A stretch of 64,000 nt of DNA from Couchioplanes caeruleus (lineage in GTDB: Bacteria; Actinomycetota; Actinomycetes; Mycobacteriales; Micromonosporaceae): NCBI RefSeq assembly GCF_023499255.1, contig NZ_CP092183.1, positions 7,064,501 to 7,128,500 on the forward strand. The letters run 5' to 3'. Under the pieces are notes generated by a model that saw nothing but the letters and a program-made list of their open reading frames with translations, was not told where the DNA came from and did not search any database. Shown here one piece after another: positions 9,394 to 17,837 of this stretch. Made by a program: the position numbers and the translations under genes. The number at the start of each line of letters is the position of its first letter. The stretch's first letter is position 1.

Positions 9394-10188
9394 TCAGGCG
9401 TTCAACATCTCGTACGCGGCCTTCGGCGCCTTCTGCTGTTCGGCGGCGGCCGGCTCGGCGGGCGACCCGGCGCTGCCGTACTGGTCGTAGACGACCTCGT
9501 AGCGGGCGGCCTTCACCTTGCCGGCCGAGGGGATCTCGACGACCGTACGGGTCAGCCGCCCCTGCGCGTCGACGGTGGCCTCGAACGGCACCGCCTTCGC
9601 CCGGTCACCGAGCGCCTTGAGCGTGGAGTCCTCCACGATCCCCGCCTCGCCCTGCTTCGTGAGGTCCGTGGTGCCCTCGTACGTGCCCGTACCGGTCTGC
9701 TTGACGTCCACGATCGCCCGCAGGACCGCGCCCGCCTCCCCGGGATCGGTCTCGTCGTCGTACGACAGCGGCGCGTCCTCGGTGTCCTTGACCTCGGCGG
9801 GATCCACGAGCAGCCACTTCTTCGGCAGCTTCGGCAGACCGGTCAGGCCGTCCGTACCCTTGAAGTCGACCTTGATCCAGGACTTCTCCCGCACCACCAG
9901 GAACTTCATCGTCAAGGTGAAGCCCAGCTCGGGATCCTTCTGGCTCACGTCGATCCGGTAGCTCTTCCTGCCGGCGTCCAGGACGCCGGTCATCGGCTGC
10001 GTGCCGCCCTTCACGGTGAAGTGGAACGGGCCCGTCGAGAAGTCCGGCAACGCGTCCATCAACGTGTCCTCCGGCGTGGCCGGCGCCGCCTCCTCGACCG
10101 TGTCCGCGACACCGCACCCGCCCATGGACACGGCGCCGAGGGCCAGCAGCGCGCCGAAACCGGCCAGTCGCACCTTACGAACGTTCAT
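9394..10188 (-). CDS. Secreted lipoprotein
   Basis: A 264-residue lipoprotein: basic start MNVRKVR, hydrophobic stretch, and lipobox MGGC with the lipidated Cys near residue 25. The mature part is charged, with repeated beta-strand-like segments (FHFTVKGG, YRIDVSQKDPELGFTLTMKFLVV, SWIKVDFKG). This layout resembles the LppX/LprG lipid-carrier fold of actinobacterial lipoproteins, but only loosely. It ends with a short Ala/Pro-rich tail. Probably anchored on the outer face of the cytoplasmic membrane; cargo unknown. Confidence 0.8.
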   Translation of the reverse strand: MNVRKVRLAGFGALLALGAVSMGGCGVADTVEEAAPATPEDTLMDALPDFSTGPFHFTVKGGTQPMTGVLDAGRKSYRIDVSQKDPELGFTLTMKFLVVREKSWIKVDFKGTDGLTGLPKLPKKWLLVDPAEVKDTEDAPLSYDDETDPGEAGAVLRAIVDVKQTGTGTYEGTTDLTKQGEAGIVEDSTLKALGDRAKAVPFEATVDAQGRLTRTVVEIPSAGKVKAARYEVVYDQYGSAGSPAEPAAAEQQKAPKAAYEMLNA

Positions 10189-10334
10189 CGTCTTCGTCCT
10201 TTAAGCATGAGGGTCTTCCCGGTGGACGTGCTGAACACTGAGGGACAGTGCTGCCGTGTCGCTGCCGCTATGCTGCTGCCGGCTGCCGTTTCGCTGCCGT
10301 TCCACGTCTTCGCTGGTCAAAGGGGGTGCCACGG

Positions 10335-12023
10335 GTGGGCCCCGCGCTGGAATACCAGCTCCTCGGCGAGCTGCGCGCCCTGCGGGGCGGCGAGGCGCTG
10401 GAGCTGGGGCCGGCGAAACAGCGCGCGGTGCTGGCGGTGCTGCTGCTGAACGCCGGACGGCCCGTGCCGGTCCACCAGATCGTCGACGCGGTATGGGGCG
10501 ACGAGCCGCCGGAGAACGGGGCGAACGTCGTCCAGAAGTACGTGGCCGGCCTGCGCCGCGTGCTCGACCCGGACCGCTCGCCGCGCACCCCGGGCGACCT
10601 GCTCGCGCTCACCGGCGGCGGGTACGTGCTGCACACCGAGCCCGAAGCGATCGACGCGGACCGGTTCCAGGCCGGGCTTGCCACGGCCTCCACGCAACGC
10701 AAGGCGGGCGACCTCGCCGAGGCGACGGAGACGCTGCGGCGGTCGCTCGCGCTCTGGCGCGGCGAAGCGCTCGCCGGCCTGAGCGGCCCGGTCTTCGACG
10801 CGGCCCGCACCCGGCTCGCCGAGGCCAAGGCCACGGCCTGGGAGAAATGGGCGGAGATCGAGGTCGCGCGCGGCAACCACACCGGCGTCATGCCCGATCT
10901 GGTACGCCTCGTCGAGGAGTTCCCGCTGCGCGAGGGCCTGCGCGCGCAGCTGATGATCGCCCTGCACCAGGACGGGCGGCAGGCCGAGGCGCTGGCCGCG
11001 TTCCGCGACGCGCGCGAATACTTCCTGGAGGAATTCGGGGCCGAGCCCGGCGAGAAGATGCAGGAGACCCACCGGCGGATCCTGCGCGGCGAGACGTTCT
11101 ACGCCGAACCGGTCGACCCGTGGGCGGACAGCGACGACATCCCGGCCCCGCCGCCGTCGACCTTCATCCAGCAGTACGTGCCACCGGACGTCACCGTGAC
11201 GACGCCACCGCCTCCGTCGTGGGGGCAGCCGCCGTCCTCACCGCCGCCCTACTCGCACTCGTCCTCCTCGGCGCCTTTCTCGGGTCAGCCGTCCTCAGCG
11301 CCTTTCTCGGCTCAGTCGCCGCCGCCTTTCCTGCCGCCGCCGCTGCCGCCACCGCCCAAGCGCCGTTTCCCCGCCGGCGAGGTGATCATCGCGTCGCTGC
11401 TGCCGATCCTGCTCTGCTCGTTCGGCGGCTGGATCTACTTCGTCTACGCCGGCATCCGACGCCGCGAGAAGCGCCAATTCGCGTACGCGGCCGGTTACGC
11501 GCTGCTCTTCGTGGTCGCCTTCACCTTCGCCGCGATCGACCCCACCCCCGTCGACAGCCCGAACCTGAGCACCGCCGAGAGCATCGGCTTCAGCCTCTTC
11601 GCCATCGTGGCGCTCGGGGCGGCCATCCACGGCGGCGTCGTCGCGGCGCACCCCGGCGACACCCCCCGCAACCGCACGCTGCGCGAACAGGCCCGCCAGT
11701 TCGTCGCCTTCGACCCCGCGCGGGCCCGGCAGCTCGGCGTCGGCCGGCCCGACCTCGTGCGCCACATCGACGACGGCGGGCTGCTCGACCTGAACCACGC
11801 CCCGGGACACGAACTCGCCCGGCTGCCCGGCGTCACCCCGGACATGGCCCACCGGATCGTCATCGCACGGTTCGAGCGGCCGTACGCGCAGCCGGAGGAG
11901 CTGATCGTCCGGGGGCTGCTGTCGTCGCGGACGCTGCACCGGATCGGGTCGCGGCTGATCTGCGTACCGCCGGCTTCCGGACCGGTCGCGGCACCCTGGG
12001 GCAGCCACTACCAACAGCACTGA
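10335..12023 (+). CDS. SARP-like regulator fused to membrane helices and HhH domain
   Basis: A 562-residue protein with an unusual order: OmpR-type winged helix (about 1-95, ELGPAKQRAVLAVLLLNAG), a BTAD helical repeat domain (about 96-245), a long Pro/Ser-rich linker (about 265-345), two or three membrane helices (about 355-450) and a C-terminal helix-hairpin-helix segment (LDLNHAPGHELARLPGVTPDMA). Start GTG 10335 has AAAGGGGG about 8-9 nt upstream. The first two domains are normal SARP activators of secondary metabolism; membrane tethering and an HhH end are not. It may be a membrane-bound DNA-binding regulator. A repeat array follows the stop. Confidence 0.85.
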   Translation: MGPALEYQLLGELRALRGGEALELGPAKQRAVLAVLLLNAGRPVPVHQIVDAVWGDEPPENGANVVQKYVAGLRRVLDPDRSPRTPGDLLALTGGGYVLHTEPEAIDADRFQAGLATASTQRKAGDLAEATETLRRSLALWRGEALAGLSGPVFDAARTRLAEAKATAWEKWAEIEVARGNHTGVMPDLVRLVEEFPLREGLRAQLMIALHQDGRQAEALAAFRDAREYFLEEFGAEPGEKMQETHRRILRGETFYAEPVDPWADSDDIPAPPPSTFIQQYVPPDVTVTTPPPPSWGQPPSSPPPYSHSSSSAPFSGQPSSAPFSAQSPPPFLPPPLPPPPKRRFPAGEVIIASLLPILLCSFGGWIYFVYAGIRRREKRQFAYAAGYALLFVVAFTFAAIDPTPVDSPNLSTAESIGFSLFAIVALGAAIHGGVVAAHPGDTPRNRTLREQARQFVAFDPARARQLGVGRPDLVRHIDDGGLLDLNHAPGHELARLPGVTPDMAHRIVIARFERPYAQPEELIVRGLLSSRTLHRIGSRLICVPPASGPVAAPWGSHYQQH

Positions 12024-12045
12024 CCGCCCCGGCCTGCCGCCGGCA

Positions 12046-12170
12046 CCCCGATCCCGCAGCCGGCACCCGGTCCCGCAGGCTCCCCGGTCCCGCAGGCTCC
12101 CGGTCCCGCAGCCGGCTCCCGGGTCCCGCAGGCTCCCGGTCCCGCAGCCGGCTCCCGGTCCCGCGGCTGG
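12046..12170. repeat. Intergenic GC-rich tandem repeats
   Basis: About six imperfect copies of a 16- or 19-bp unit (CGGTCCCGCAGGCTCC and a variant with GCCGG inserted) lie between the SARP-fusion stop and the CvnD stop. No coding role is seen; the unit length is not a multiple of three. Confidence 0.8.
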
Positions 12171-12221
12171 ATTGCCGTCCCCACAGGGCCGAGTCCCGCG
12201 GCCGGCTCCCCGCTTCGGCGG

Positions 12222-12818
12222 TCAGCGGGCTCCGGCTGCTGCCAGCTGCCTGCGGGCGACGTACTCGACCAGCTCGATCAGCACGTTGCGGGCCGCCACC
12301 GGCTGGCGGGCGTCGAACTCCACGACCGGGACGTCCGGGTCGAGGTCGAGGGCCCGGGCGATCGCGTCCGCGCCGAAGCGGCGGTCGTCGAAGCAGTTGA
12401 CCGCCACCACGAACGGGGTGCCGCGCTGCTCGAAGTAGTCGATCGACGGGAAGCAGTCGGCGAGGCGGCGGGTGTCCGCGAGCACCACCGCTCCCAGGGC
12501 GCCCTGGGAGAGCTCGTCCCAGAGGAACCAGAAGCGGTCCTGTCCGGGGGTGCCGAACAGGTAGAGCTGCAGGTCCTCGGTGATGGTGATGCGGCCGAAG
12601 TCCATCGTCACCGTCGTGGTGCGCTTGCTTTCCACGCCTGAGGTGTCGTCGGCGCCGTCCGCGCCGGTGAGCACTTCCTCGGTCTGCAACGGCCGGATCT
12701 CGCTGACCGAGCCGACCATCGTGGTCTTGCCCGCACCGAACCCGCCGGCGATGAGGATCTTGAGCGCGACCGGGATGCGCGAGCGCGCGCCGTCACGGTC
12801 AGAGCGCACGGAGTCCAT
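12222..12818 (-). CDS. cvnD: Conservon GTPase-like protein CvnD
   Basis: A 198-residue small ATP/GTP-binding protein of the Cvn conservon. The P-loop GGFGAGKTT is near residue 20, followed by the switch region (TTTVTMDFGRI) and a G3-like GTPGQDRF segment; VNCFDD replaces the usual NKxD. It probably reports the state of the membrane kinase CvnA through the roadblock and DUF742 partners, as in Streptomyces conservons. The chosen ATG (12818) overlaps the end of cvnC by 20 bp, which is normal for these operons. Confidence 0.92.
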   Translation of the reverse strand: MDSVRSDRDGARSRIPVALKILIAGGFGAGKTTMVGSVSEIRPLQTEEVLTGADGADDTSGVESKRTTTVTMDFGRITITEDLQLYLFGTPGQDRFWFLWDELSQGALGAVVLADTRRLADCFPSIDYFEQRGTPFVVAVNCFDDRRFGADAIARALDLDPDVPVVEFDARQPVAARNVLIELVEYVARRQLAAAGAR

Positions 12819-13185
12819 TGACAACCGCCTTGAGTACGTCGACGTCATGCGGCTGGGAGGCCGCTGGTGGCTCGTAGAGCGAAATGAGGCCCGCCGAGCG
12901 TAGATCACCCAGCAGAACTCGGACGACCCCGATGGCGAGGTCCAGTTTGGAGGCTAGTTCGACAACGGACGTGGGCTCCCACGCCGCGCCGACGAGTGCG
13001 TGATGCTCCGGTTGCAGTGAGGGCGACGGGGGCGCGTCCGGCATCGTCGCGACCACGAACGCGAGCAGGTCGAACTCGCCGCCCGCGGGTGCCACCCGGC
13101 CCTGGGTCATCGCGTACGGGCGGACGACCGGGCCCGCGTCGTGGTCCAGCCAGTCGTGCGGCGCACGCATGGGGTCAGCGGGCAT
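12799..13185 (-). CDS. cvnC: DUF742 protein CvnC
   Basis: A 128-residue DUF742 protein with the winged-helix-like core of this family (VVRPYAMTQGRV, FDLLAFVVAT, SVVELASKLDLAIGVVRVLLGDLRSAGLI). It overlaps cvnB by 11 bp and cvnD by 20 bp, so translation is coupled. In known conservons the four proteins form a membrane-associated complex resembling a G-protein-coupled system. Confidence 0.93.
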   Translation of the reverse strand: MPADPMRAPHDWLDHDAGPVVRPYAMTQGRVAPAGGEFDLLAFVVATMPDAPPSPSLQPEHHALVGAAWEPTSVVELASKLDLAIGVVRVLLGDLRSAGLISLYEPPAASQPHDVDVLKAVVNGLRAL

Positions 13186-13591
13186 CGGACCCGGGGAGCC
13201 GTTCGGGCGCGTCCATCGTCTGGCCGACCCGGGTGACGAGCATGGCCATCTCGTACGCGATGAGCCCCAGGTCGGCGTCGCTCTCGGCCAGCACGGCGAG
13301 GCAGGCGCCCAGCCCGGCGGCCGTGACGAAGAGGAACGCCTCCTCCATCTCGACGACGGTCTGGCGTACGGGGCCGGCGCCGAAGTGCCGGCTGGCGCCC
13401 TTGGCGAGGCTCTGGAACCCGGCGGCCATGGCCGAGAGGTGCTCGGCGTCCTCCCGGGTCATCCCGGCCGACGCGCCGAGCAGGAGCCCGTCGGCGGAGA
13501 GGACCACCGCCTGCTGCGCCGACGGCACCCGCTCGACGAGGTCGTCGAGGAGCCAGGTGAGGTTGGCGCTCTGGTTCGTCGTCTGTGCCAC
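13175..13591 (-). CDS. cvnB: Roadblock/LC7 protein CvnB
   Basis: A 138-residue roadblock/LC7-domain protein (LTWLLDDLVERVPSAQQAVVLSADGLLLGAS, then a five-stranded core). By analogy with MglB and known CvnB proteins it would act as a partner or GAP-like regulator of the CvnD nucleotide-binding protein. Its ATG directly abuts the CvnA stop. Confidence 0.93.
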   Translation of the reverse strand: MAQTTNQSANLTWLLDDLVERVPSAQQAVVLSADGLLLGASAGMTREDAEHLSAMAAGFQSLAKGASRHFGAGPVRQTVVEMEEAFLFVTAAGLGACLAVLAESDADLGLIAYEMAMLVTRVGQTMDAPERLPGSDAR

Positions 13592-16500
13592 TTATGCGTC
13601 CTTCTCCGGCCGGTGGTTCTGGTGCTTGTCGTCGGGCGCGGGATCCGTGCTGCCGTCGGTGCCGGCCGCGGAATCCTGCACGGCCGGGAAGGTGACAGTA
13701 GCCGCCTCGGACCACGTCGGCCCCCCTGCCGTCTGCTGTTTGTCAGTTTCGGTCGCGGACCCCTCTCCCTCGCCCCTGTGACGCTCACTACCAGCAGTTA
13801 TGCCTTCACGCAGCGACACCGGTGGTGGTCCGGCGGCCAGCGCGGCGGCCTCCCGGCGCCCACGGGTGGTGCCGCTCTGCAGGGCACTCATCATGCTCCG
13901 GACCTTGTCCGGTGAGCGGACCGTCGCGGCCTCCGGACGGTCGACCACCGGGCCACGGAGCTGCGGCGCCAGGCTCGCCTGCCGGACCCGGCGCGGCAGC
14001 AGAGCCTCGGCGGAGTTCGAGGCGGCCTCGGCGGCGGCCTGCGCGCCGCCCTCCGGGACACCGAGCGGCGCAACGCCCGGACCCCCGGACGGCGCAAGCG
14101 CCGCGGCAGCCGTGGGCGGCACAAGCGGCGCGGGAGCCGCGGGCGGCGCGGCCGGGGTCGCAAGCGGCGCGGGAGCCGCGGGCGGCGCGGCCGGGGTCGC
14201 AAGCGGCGCGGGAGCCGCGGGCGGCGCGGCCGGGGTCGCAAGCGGCGCGGGAGCCGCGGGCGGCGCGGCGGGGCTTGCAGCCGCAGGCTGCCCGGCGGGG
14301 ATCGCAGCCGCATCTGGCGCGGCGGGGTCTGCGGTCGCAGGTGGCGCGGCCGGGGCGGTGGGCGGCGCGGTGTCCGGCGCGCGGCGGGGTGATGGGATGC
14401 GGGAGCGCGACGGGAGCGAGCCCGGGTCGCCGTTGCCGGGGAGAACCGTCGGTGCGTCGCCGTGCAGGAGGCCGGGTGCGGGCGCGCCGTCGAGGACGCG
14501 GCCGTTGCCGGGGTGACCGTTGGCACCGGCCTCGGCCGGGCCGGCCGGAGTGGCCGGGCCGAGCGGGATGGCGCCCGGCATGCCGGCGAGGCCGGTCGGG
14601 GCCGTCAGGTTGGGCGGGAGCTGGGCGGGGGGTTCGGCCGGGGCGTCCCTGCGGCGGCGGGGGACGGTGCGGCGGCGCTGGACCAGGCCGTCGGCGGTGA
14701 GGCCGTCGACGACCGCGCTGGGTGTCGGGCCGGTCGGGTCGGCGGGGTCGCCGGCCTCGCCGGGGAGGCGGTCGCCGGGTGCGGTGACCGTACCCTCGAG
14801 GGCCACGCCGTTGATCTTCGCAGCGGGGCCGGTGACCGGGATGGACTGCAGCTCCTCGGTGCCCTGCCACTGCAGCGCGGCGAGGGAACTGCGGGACGGG
14901 TCGTCGGTGCCGCTGCCCAGGATGGGACGGTCCCAGGACTCGTCGGCGGTGGCCGGTCCCGCGGTCAGGGCCGGCGGCGCGCCCGGGCCGGGCGGGGCCG
15001 CGGTGACGAGCTCGCCGGGGACGAGCACGATCGCGGTGATGCCGCCGTACGCGCTGGCCCGCAGCGACACCCGGATGCTGTGCCGGGCCGCCAGCTGGGC
15101 CACCACGAAGAGGCCGAGGCGGGCGCTGTCGGCCGGGTCGAAGTCCGGCGGCTCGAGCAGCTTGCGGTTGGCCTCGGCGATCGCGTCGGCGGACATGCCG
15201 AGCCCGCGGTCCTCGATCTCGACGGCGTACCCGTTGGGCAGGATCTGTCCCACCACAGTGACCCGGGTCTGCGGGGGCGAGAACGACGCCGCGTTCTCGA
15301 GCAGCTCGGCGAGCAGGTGGATGACGTCGCCGACCGCGCGGCCGAGGACCGCCGAGGACTCGACGGAGATGATGTCGATGCGCTTGTAGTCCTCGACCTC
15401 GCTGATCGCGCCGCGGACGACGTCGATCAGCGGCACCGGGTTGCGCCAGCCGCGGCCCGGCGCCGCGCCGGCGAGGATGACGAGGTCCTCGGCGTGGCGG
15501 CGCATGCGGGTGGCGAGGTGGTCGACCCGGTAGAGGTCCTCCAGCTCCTGCGGCTCGGTCTCGCGGCGCTCCATCTTGTCGAGCAGGGCGAGCTGGCGGT
15601 GCAGCAGCGTCTGGCTGCGCCGGGCGATGTTGAGGAACACCTCGTTGATGCCCCGGCGGACGGCGGCCTCCTCGACCGCCGACTGCACCGCCGTACGCTG
15701 GACCTCGTTGAAGGCGCGGCCGAGCTGGCCGATCTCGTCGCGGCCGTACTCCAGCGGCGGGGTCTCCACGTCCACGTCGACGGCCTCGCCGCGCTGCAGG
15801 CGCTTGACCACCGTGGGCAGGCGCTCGCCGGCCATCTCCAGCGCCTCGCGGCGCAGGCGGATCAGGCGTCCGACGATGGAGCGGCCGACCCGGACGGACA
15901 CGAGGATCGTGGCGACGAGCGCGAGGAGCCCGAGCAGGCCGGCGATGCCCAGGCGGACCAGGACGCCGACTGCGACGGGCTTGGCGTCCTCGGCCAGCGA
16001 GTCGGTGGCGTTGATCTCGAAGGCGCGCAGCTGCTGCGCCGTGGTGTCGTACGCCGGCTGCCACGCGTCCGCGCTGACCGGCGCGGTCGCACCGACCTGG
16101 CTCGAGGACAGGAGCTGGTTCTGCAGCTCCTGCAGCCGGTTGAAGGCGGCGCCCCGGCTGAGCCGCTGGTAGGCCGCGCGGTCGCGCTCGGGCAGGTCGT
16201 TGACGCCCTGGGTGAACAGGAACCGGGACGTGCCGATGGCCTGCAGCATCTCGGTGCGGCTCTCGTCGCCGAGCTTGCCGGCCGCGTGGGCGCCGGCCAG
16301 CAGCGAGTCGATCCGGCTGAGGTATTCCTGGCCGCGGCCGACCGTGGTGAGGGCGCGGATCTCGCGGTCGACGTGCTCGTCGCCGAAGGTGGCGGTGGCC
16401 GAGAACATCTGGAAGCCGGAGTCCACGATGCCGTTGTAGAGGTTCTGCGCGCCGACCACGTCGATCTCCCGGCGGTCGATGTAGCCGCGCGCGGTGGGCA

Positions 16501-16882
16501 GGCTGTCGAGGTCGCTGAAGATCTGGCGGATGCGGGACTCGAGGGTGGCGCCGGCGGCGTCCCGGGCGTCCTTGCTGCCGGCGGTGCGGCGGAAGTCGGC
16601 GGCGGCCCGGTCGGTGGCGGCGCGCTGGGCGGTGAGCTTGTCGACGGCGGCGTCCGGCGCGGCGAGGAATTCCACCGAGAGGCGGCGCTCCCGCTGGATC
16701 TCGCCCATGAGGACCTCGCCGGGGGTGCCGACCGTGTCGAGCAGCGTCTGCGCCGACAGCAGGTTCAGCGCCGGGCCGGCGGTGATGGCCGTGGCGAAGG
16801 CCCAGAGCGCGAGGAGCGCGACGAGGGGCACCGCGACGAGCGCGATGATCTTCGACCGGATCGACCAGTTGCGGGTTCTCAT
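13592..16882 (-). CDS. cvnA: Conservon sensor histidine kinase CvnA
   Basis: A 1096-residue sensor kinase: membrane helix at about 11-31, a nitrate/sulfonate-sensor-like extracytoplasmic region, second helix near 305-330, HAMP region, helical phosphoacceptor region (TLLHRQLALLDKMERRE), ATPase domain with N-box ELLENAASFSP and G-box EDRGLGMS, then a 400-residue Pro/Ala-rich tail. The tail carries four exact 13-residue repeats (APLATPAAPPAAP). Start ATG 16882 follows GGAGG closely. It heads the cvnABCD operon, and its stop touches cvnB. The signal sensed is unknown. Confidence 0.93.
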   Translation of the reverse strand: MRTRNWSIRSKIIALVAVPLVALLALWAFATAITAGPALNLLSAQTLLDTVGTPGEVLMGEIQRERRLSVEFLAAPDAAVDKLTAQRAATDRAAADFRRTAGSKDARDAAGATLESRIRQIFSDLDSLPTARGYIDRREIDVVGAQNLYNGIVDSGFQMFSATATFGDEHVDREIRALTTVGRGQEYLSRIDSLLAGAHAAGKLGDESRTEMLQAIGTSRFLFTQGVNDLPERDRAAYQRLSRGAAFNRLQELQNQLLSSSQVGATAPVSADAWQPAYDTTAQQLRAFEINATDSLAEDAKPVAVGVLVRLGIAGLLGLLALVATILVSVRVGRSIVGRLIRLRREALEMAGERLPTVVKRLQRGEAVDVDVETPPLEYGRDEIGQLGRAFNEVQRTAVQSAVEEAAVRRGINEVFLNIARRSQTLLHRQLALLDKMERRETEPQELEDLYRVDHLATRMRRHAEDLVILAGAAPGRGWRNPVPLIDVVRGAISEVEDYKRIDIISVESSAVLGRAVGDVIHLLAELLENAASFSPPQTRVTVVGQILPNGYAVEIEDRGLGMSADAIAEANRKLLEPPDFDPADSARLGLFVVAQLAARHSIRVSLRASAYGGITAIVLVPGELVTAAPPGPGAPPALTAGPATADESWDRPILGSGTDDPSRSSLAALQWQGTEELQSIPVTGPAAKINGVALEGTVTAPGDRLPGEAGDPADPTGPTPSAVVDGLTADGLVQRRRTVPRRRRDAPAEPPAQLPPNLTAPTGLAGMPGAIPLGPATPAGPAEAGANGHPGNGRVLDGAPAPGLLHGDAPTVLPGNGDPGSLPSRSRIPSPRRAPDTAPPTAPAAPPATADPAAPDAAAIPAGQPAAASPAAPPAAPAPLATPAAPPAAPAPLATPAAPPAAPAPLATPAAPPAAPAPLVPPTAAAALAPSGGPGVAPLGVPEGGAQAAAEAASNSAEALLPRRVRQASLAPQLRGPVVDRPEAATVRSPDKVRSMMSALQSGTTRGRREAAALAAGPPPVSLREGITAGSERHRGEGEGSATETDKQQTAGGPTWSEAATVTFPAVQDSAAGTDGSTDPAPDDKHQNHRPEKDA
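14127..14282. repeat. Four 39-bp repeats inside cvnA
   Basis: Four nearly identical 39-bp units start at 14127, 14166, 14205 and 14244 and encode a 13-residue Ala/Pro unit in the disordered tail of CvnA. The period keeps the frame, so copy number can vary without breaking the protein. Confidence 0.9.
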
Positions 16883-17182
16883 CAGCCTCCGCCCGAGGGT
16901 ACGCAGGACAGCGCGCGCAGCCCTGGAGAATGCTTGACACGTCAACGACCGTCGATGAGCTGCGCGCCTGGCGGGAAGAATACGGAATGGCGGCCATCGC
17001 GGCCAGTTCCGCTCCGTACCGTAAGAAGGTTGTATGTCCTTTCTGTACGGGAGATTGGCATGCGCCGGGGCCGATCGCGGGAGTCCGGCACCGGACAGAA
17101 CCGGTTTTCACGTCGGCCGCCCGATCCGGATTGACGACCCCGCCCACGTGGGAATACCTCCGGGGGAAGAAGGAGGAGACCG
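16883..17182. other. Intergenic region between divergent cvnA and membrane protein
   Basis: Exactly 300 bp between divergent starts. It must hold both promoters. A TTGACA lies at 16933-16938 on the plus strand without a convincing -10. An open frame from 16930 continues into the next gene but in a different frame; it is not supported as coding. A GAAGGAGGAG ribosome-binding site precedes ATG 17183. Confidence 0.5.
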
Positions 17183-17827
17183 ATGTCCCCCACAATCGTG
17201 ATCATTCTCATCGTCCTCGTGCTGCTGCTGGTCGCCGCCATCGTGTTCGGCGTCCGTGCCGGCCGCCGCAAGAAGCTGCAGAAGACGTTCGGGCCCGAGT
17301 ACGACCGCGTGGTCGGCGACGCGGACAGCCGCGCCGAGGGCGAACGGGAGCTGCTGGAGCGCCAGAAGCGGCACGCCGAGCTCGAGCTCAAGCCGCTGTC
17401 GGCGGAGTCGAAGGCCAAGTACTCGGTGGCCTGGGAGGAAGTGCAGATCCAGTTCGTGGACGCGCCGGAGCAGGCCGTCTCCACCGCCGACGAGCTGGTG
17501 ACCCGCCTGATCGCCGAGCGCGGCTACCCGACCGGCGACTACGACGACCAGCTCGCCAACCTGTCCGTCGCGCACGCCCGCACGCTCGGGCACTACCGCG
17601 ACGCCCACGCGATCAGCGAGCGCAGCAAGAACGGCGAGGCCGACACCGAGGACCTGCGCCAGGCCCTCGTGCACTACCGTGCGCTCTTCGCCGACCTGCT
17701 CGGGGAGAATCCGGTCAAGTCGGAGGGCGCGGCCACCCCGGACACCGACCCCAAGGTGCCGTCCCAGAAGATCAATGACCACGACAGCGACGTCGCGGGC
17801 TCGCGTCCCGACGCCACGAGCCGCTGA
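17183..17827 (+). CDS. Membrane-anchored protein with shared C-terminal domain
   Basis: A 214-residue protein: one strong membrane helix at residues 4-24 (IVIILIVLVLLLVAAIVFGV), then a charged, helical cytosolic part. Residues about 75-150 contain AWEEVQIQFVDAPEQA and a following helical segment that is matched in the next gene. I know no function for it. The next gene starts 10 bp after its stop, so the two are co-transcribed and probably act together. Strong GGAGGAG ribosome-binding site. Confidence 0.8.
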   Translation: MSPTIVIILIVLVLLLVAAIVFGVRAGRRKKLQKTFGPEYDRVVGDADSRAEGERELLERQKRHAELELKPLSAESKAKYSVAWEEVQIQFVDAPEQAVSTADELVTRLIAERGYPTGDYDDQLANLSVAHARTLGHYRDAHAISERSKNGEADTEDLRQALVHYRALFADLLGENPVKSEGAATPDTDPKVPSQKINDHDSDVAGSRPDATSR

Positions 17828-17837
17828 GGAGTACGAC

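Noticed and set aside
14127..14282. CRISPR array
   Set aside because: The 39-bp units are contiguous with no spacers and keep the reading frame of cvnA.
14462..17134. A long open frame (890 codons) on the plus strand opposite the conservon kinase
   Set aside because: It is the antisense shadow of cvnA in very GC-rich DNA; the translation has no domain and the minus strand has all kinase motifs.
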